From positions 1 to 7,969 of the forward strand of contig JAFECV010000084.1 in NCBI GenBank assembly GCA_018241985.1: a stretch of DNA of 7,969 nt. The letters are read 5' to 3'. A model generated the notes under the pieces. It did no database searches and was not told where the DNA came from. It saw nothing but the letters and a program-made list of their open reading frames with translations. Origin of the DNA: Pseudomonadota bacterium. Lineage in GTDB: Bacteria > Pseudomonadota > Gammaproteobacteria > Burkholderiales > Burkholderiaceae_C. The position numbers and the translations under genes were made by a program. Positions 4,848-7,969 of this stretch are shown in pieces (the first letter of the stretch is position 1; the number at the start of each line of letters is the position of its first letter).

Positions 4848-6589
4848 TACGGCGAGTCGAGCGGCACGCGTTCCGCCGCATGACGGTCGAGGTAGGCGGA
4901 CGTCGCGACGCACTCGACGATGCGCCCCGCCCGCATCACCGCGACGCGGTCCACCAGCGTCGCCAAGCCGCCGAGCCGGTGCGTGATGAGCAGCACGCTG
5001 CGACCGCGCGTGGCGACGGCCAGCGCGCGGTAGAGCTGCGAGGCGGTCCGCGCGTCCAGGCCTTCGGTGGGTTCGTCCAGCACCAGCACCGGCGCATCCT
5101 GCAGCAGCGCGCGGGCGATTGCGATCCGGCGTGCCTCGCCGCCCGACACCCGGCTGCCGCCTTCGCCGAGCACGGTGTCGTAACCTTGTGGGAGCGATGA
5201 CACGAAGCCGTCCAGCTGCGCGTCGTGGGCCGCGCGTTCGATCTGCGCGGCACTGGCCTCGGGTGCGGCGAGCAGCAGGTTGTCCCGCAGCGATGCGTTG
5301 AACAACCTGGTTTGCTGGGCAATGACCGCGATCCTGCGGCGCAGATCGTCGCTGCGCACGGCGTCGAGCGCGTGGCCGCCGAACAGGATGCGCCCGGCCT
5401 GCGTCGGATAGAACTTCTGCAACGCGTTCAGGAGACTGCTCTTGCCGGCGCCGGAATCGCCGACGATCGCGAGTCGTTCCCCGTACGCCAGCGCCAGATT
5501 GATGCCGTCCAATGCCCAAGGCGCGTCTTCCGCGTAGCGCAGCCTGACGTCTTCGAAACGAATCGCGGGCGCGGCGTCGATCGGGGGCGACCGCTGCGGC
5601 TCCTCGACGGCGGGCGGCGTGTCCGCCAGTTCGAACACGCGGTCCGCCGCGGTGAGCGTGGCCTGCCAGTTTGCAAGCGCCTCCGGCAACGGCGCGATCA
5701 GCTCGAAGGCCGCCAGTGCCAGCAACCCGAGCATCACCAGCAGCGGCGGCGCCATCGCGCCGGCATGCACGGCGGTCAGCCCGAACACGAGCAACGCGGG
5801 CAACACGCATTGCGCCAGCATCGCCACGGCGCCGCTTCCGTCGGCCTGCAGGCGCTCGACGTGCCGCCGGCGCCGCGCAAGTCGCGCGTCGAGGTCCGCG
5901 ATGCGCGCGCCGTGCGCAGGCACGCCGCCCCATGCCAGCAGCTCCGCGTGCCCATGCAAGGCGTCGAGCAGCATGCCCCGCAACGCCGCGGATTCGCGAA
6001 CGGCCTGCGCGGCATCGGAGCTCGCGCTGCGCCTGACCCATGCAGGCAGCAGGATCCCGGCGAGGGCGGCGCCCGCCAGCATCACCAGCGCGGCGGCGGG
6101 CAGCGCGAAAGCGGCGATCAGCAGCACCACCAGCGTGCCGACGGCGGCCACCGCGACCGGCACCAGCACCGCGAGGTAGAACTGCTCCAGCGCGTCGACG
6201 TCGGCGCGCAGGCGCGCGAACAGTTCGCCGCTGCGCAGCGCGGACAGCCGCGCGGGCGCCAGCGGGATCAGGCGCCGAAACAGCCACGCACGCAATTCCG
6301 AGAGCGCGCGCAGGGTGGCGTCGTGCGTGACCAGCCGCTCGCCATAGCGGCCGCCGGTGCGGAGGATCGCGAAACCGCGGATCGCCGCCGCCGGCGTGTA
6401 GTAATTGATCGCCGCGCCGCTCGCGCCGGCCAGCGCCATCGCCGCGATGAACCATCCGGACACCGCCATCAGGCCGACCGCGGACATTGCCGCCAGCAAG
6501 GCCAGCGATGCGCCGCCGAGCATCCAGCCGCGGTAGGGCTGCAGCAACCCCAGCAGTCGCCGTGCCTGCGGTGGCAGCACGCGGTTCAC
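4847..6589 (-). CDS. cydC: Thiol ABC exporter subunit CydC
   Basis: This is one half of the inner-membrane CydDC heterodimer, an ABC exporter that moves cysteine and glutathione to the periplasm and is required for cytochrome bd maturation. At 580 residues it is close to the usual family length. The N-terminal half is a six-helix transmembrane domain (hydrophobic stretches at about 22-55, 138-182 and 258-300) with the CydC landmark RYGERLVTHDATL (81-93). The nucleotide-binding domain has Walker A GDSGAGKS (377-384), a Q-loop near 425, signature VSGGE (481-485), Walker B VLVLDE (501-506) and switch His537. I set the start at GTG 6589 because it overlaps the cydD stop by 4 bp (GTGA) and the protein begins NRVLPPQARRLLGLL. 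There is no strong Shine-Dalgarno, so translation probably depends on coupling to cydD. The frame stays open upstream through cydD only as a shadow. Confidence 0.92.
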   Translation of the reverse strand: MNRVLPPQARRLLGLLQPYRGWMLGGASLALLAAMSAVGLMAVSGWFIAAMALAGASGAAINYYTPAAAIRGFAILRTGGRYGERLVTHDATLRALSELRAWLFRRLIPLAPARLSALRSGELFARLRADVDALEQFYLAVLVPVAVAAVGTLVVLLIAAFALPAAALVMLAGAALAGILLPAWVRRSASSDAAQAVRESAALRGMLLDALHGHAELLAWGGVPAHGARIADLDARLARRRRHVERLQADGSGAVAMLAQCVLPALLVFGLTAVHAGAMAPPLLVMLGLLALAAFELIAPLPEALANWQATLTAADRVFELADTPPAVEEPQRSPPIDAAPAIRFEDVRLRYAEDAPWALDGINLALAYGERLAIVGDSGAGKSSLLNALQKFYPTQAGRILFGGHALDAVRSDDLRRRIAVIAQQTRLFNASLRDNLLLAAPEASAAQIERAAHDAQLDGFVSSLPQGYDTVLGEGGSRVSGGEARRIAIARALLQDAPVLVLDEPTEGLDARTASQLYRALAVATRGRSVLLITHRLGGLATLVDRVAVMRAGRIVECVATSAYLDRHAAERVPLDSP

Positions 6590-7969
6590 GATGCCTGCGC
6601 CTGCAGCAGCGCCGCGAAGGCGCCGCGCGCCGCGGCCAATTCGCGCGGCGTGCCTTGCTCCACCACGCGGCCGTCTCGCAGCACCATGACCCAGTCCGCG
6701 TGCTGCACGGCTTCGAGCCGGTGCGCGACCATCAGCACCGTGCGTGAGGTCGCCTGGCTCCGGATGGCCCGCTCGATCGCCGCCGCGCTCGCGGCGTCCA
6801 GCTGCGCGGTGGGTTCGTCCAGCAGCAGCACGTCCGCCTTGTCGCGCAGCAGCGCGCGCGCGAGCGCGAGCCGCTGCAGTTCGCCGCCGGAGAGCCCGAG
6901 TCCGTGCTCGCCGAGACGCGTGTTCCAGCCCCGCGGCAGGCGCGCGACCACGGCCTGCAGTCCGCTCGCCGAGGCCGCGCGCGCGAGCGCGGGCTCGTCG
7001 GCAGACGGATGGGCCAGCAACAGGTTGTCGCGCACGCTGCCTTCGAACACGTGCGGCCGCTGCGGTACCCATGCGATGCGTTCGCGCCAGTGCGCGATGT
7101 CCACGGTGGCGAGGTCGACACCGTCCACCCGCACGCAGCCATGCGCCGGCTGCGCGAACCCGAGCAGCAGATTCAACAGCGTGCTCTTGCCGGCACCGCT
7201 GTCGCCGACCAGCGCGGTGATCCGGTTGGGCGCGAGCTCCAGCGTGCAATCGCGCAGCGCCGGCTTGCGGCCGGCGTAGCCGAAGCCGACTGCCTCGAAG
7301 CGGATCAGCGGAGCCGAACCGCTCGGCGTGCGAACCCGGCCTTCCGGCATTGCTGCGGCGGGCAACCGTTCCAGAGCAGCCAGATGCCCGGCGGCAGCCA
7401 GGGCGTCCATGCGTGCGTGCCTGAGCGCGCCGAGCGCGCGCAGCGGCAGGTAGAACTCGGGCGCGAGCAGCAGGATGAACAGGCCCTGCCGAAACGCAAG
7501 CTCGTGCCACAACAACCGGAAGCCGATCAGCACCGCGACGATCGCGATGCTGACGGTGGCGAAGAATTCCAGCACCAGCGCCGACAGGAACGCCACCCGC
7601 AGCACCTGCATCGTCAGTTTGCGGTACTGCTCGCCGTCCTGCTCCAGCCGCTCCGCGACGCGCTCGGCCGCGCCGAGCTGGCGCAACGTGACGAGGCCAC
7701 CCAACGCGTCCATGAACGCGGCGCCCAGCCGCGCGAGTTGCGCGAAGCGCTCGCGGCTGGCACGTTCCGCCGCGCCGCCGACCAACACCATGAACACCGG
7801 GATCAGCGGCGCGGTCAGCAGCAGCACCAGGCCCGAAACCCAGTCGGCGGGGAGCACGAACGCGGCGAGCAGCACCGGCACGACCGTGGCCGTCGCGGCT
7901 TGGGGGAGATAGCGCGCGAAGTACGGCAGCAAGGCGTCGATGCCGTCCACGATCCGCGTGATCAGGTCG
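6586..7969 (-). CDS. cydD: Thiol ABC exporter subunit CydD (5' end beyond the window)
   Basis: This is the partner half of the CydDC thiol exporter. About 460 residues are present. The frame runs off the window edge without a credible start, and roughly 100-130 N-terminal residues are expected outside. The visible part opens with DLITRIVDGIDALLPYFARY followed by LPQ, the conserved stretch after the second transmembrane helix in CydD. It continues with helices near nt 7790-7890 and 7490-7590. The ATPase domain shows Walker A GDSGAGKS (7183-7206), signature LSGGE (6880-6894), Walker B VLLLDE (6814-6831) and the switch His in VAHR (codon 6721-6723). Both ATPase sites of the heterodimer therefore look intact. 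The GTG at 7948-7950 is an internal Val, not the start. The TGA stop overlaps the cydC GTG. The cydAB oxidase genes are not between cydC and dsbB and may lie elsewhere. Confidence 0.93.
   Translation of the reverse strand, partial: DLITRIVDGIDALLPYFARYLPQAATATVVPVLLAAFVLPADWVSGLVLLLTAPLIPVFMVLVGGAAERASRERFAQLARLGAAFMDALGGLVTLRQLGAAERVAERLEQDGEQYRKLTMQVLRVAFLSALVLEFFATVSIAIVAVLIGFRLLWHELAFRQGLFILLLAPEFYLPLRALGALRHARMDALAAAGHLAALERLPAAAMPEGRVRTPSGSAPLIRFEAVGFGYAGRKPALRDCTLELAPNRITALVGDSGAGKSTLLNLLLGFAQPAHGCVRVDGVDLATVDIAHWRERIAWVPQRPHVFEGSVRDNLLLAHPSADEPALARAASASGLQAVVARLPRGWNTRLGEHGLGLSGGELQRLALARALLRDKADVLLLDEPTAQLDAASAAAIERAIRSQATSRTVLMVAHRLEAVQHADWVMVLRDGRVVEQGTPRELAAARGAFAALLQAQAS

Noticed and set aside
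5225..7279. A 684-codon plus-strand open frame opposite cydC and cydD
   Set aside because: It has a low-complexity Arg/Gln/His/Ala composition and no recognisable motif. The minus strand carries complete ABC motifs in the same interval.
4847..7510. An 887-codon minus-strand frame that looks like a very long CydC
   Set aside because: The part above 6589 is an out-of-frame reading of cydD. CydC homology begins at the GTG at 6589.
1..7969. A defence system, mobile element, prophage, CRISPR array or RNA gene
   Set aside because: All coding space is taken by recognisable housekeeping-type genes. No transposase, integrase, direct-repeat array or tRNA/rRNA pattern was seen on either strand.

Overview
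The window is high-GC bacterial chromosome with strong G/C preference at third codon positions. Protein families and gene style (LivFHM-type uptake genes, a 1-Cys peroxiredoxin of the LsfA type, a DsbB with CPMC, cydDC) point to a betaproteobacterium, most likely Burkholderiales. This placement comes from remembered family resemblance, not from a database search.

Layout. (1) About 1-2253, plus strand: the 3' end of a branched-chain-amino-acid-type ABC importer operon, with an ATPase fragment (LivF-like) and permeases LivH and LivM. They are joined by 4-bp stop/start overlaps, so they are translationally coupled. (2) 2353-2907: a flavodoxin-fold NAD(P)H-dependent FMN/quinone reductase, followed by a strong intrinsic terminator. 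(3) 3166-3318: a 50-residue lipoprotein of unknown function. (4) 3419-4060: a 1-Cys peroxiredoxin whose Shine-Dalgarno lies in one arm of a perfect 9-bp inverted repeat. (5) 4256-4765: dsbB, the quinone-linked oxidase of periplasmic DsbA. (6) Minus strand, 7969-4847: cydD (5' end outside the window) and cydC. Their products form the heterodimeric ABC exporter of cysteine/glutathione needed for cytochrome bd assembly. cydC converges on dsbB. No tRNA, rRNA, CRISPR array or insertion sequence was seen, and no gene-free stretch exceeds 300 bases.

How the genes fit together: the first three genes import amino acids or related compounds. From 2353 onward, four of the five gene sets concern redox and thiol balance: flavin/quinone reduction, peroxide removal, disulfide formation, and thiol export for bd oxidase. 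They sit in separate transcription units, so the link is neighbourhood only.

The oddest points are a UvrA-like segment joined to the ATPase at the very start of the window (possibly an assembly chimera), the SD-sequestering repeat before the peroxiredoxin, and a rare-codon, palindrome-bearing island inside dsbB. I did not find a convincing new multi-gene system.
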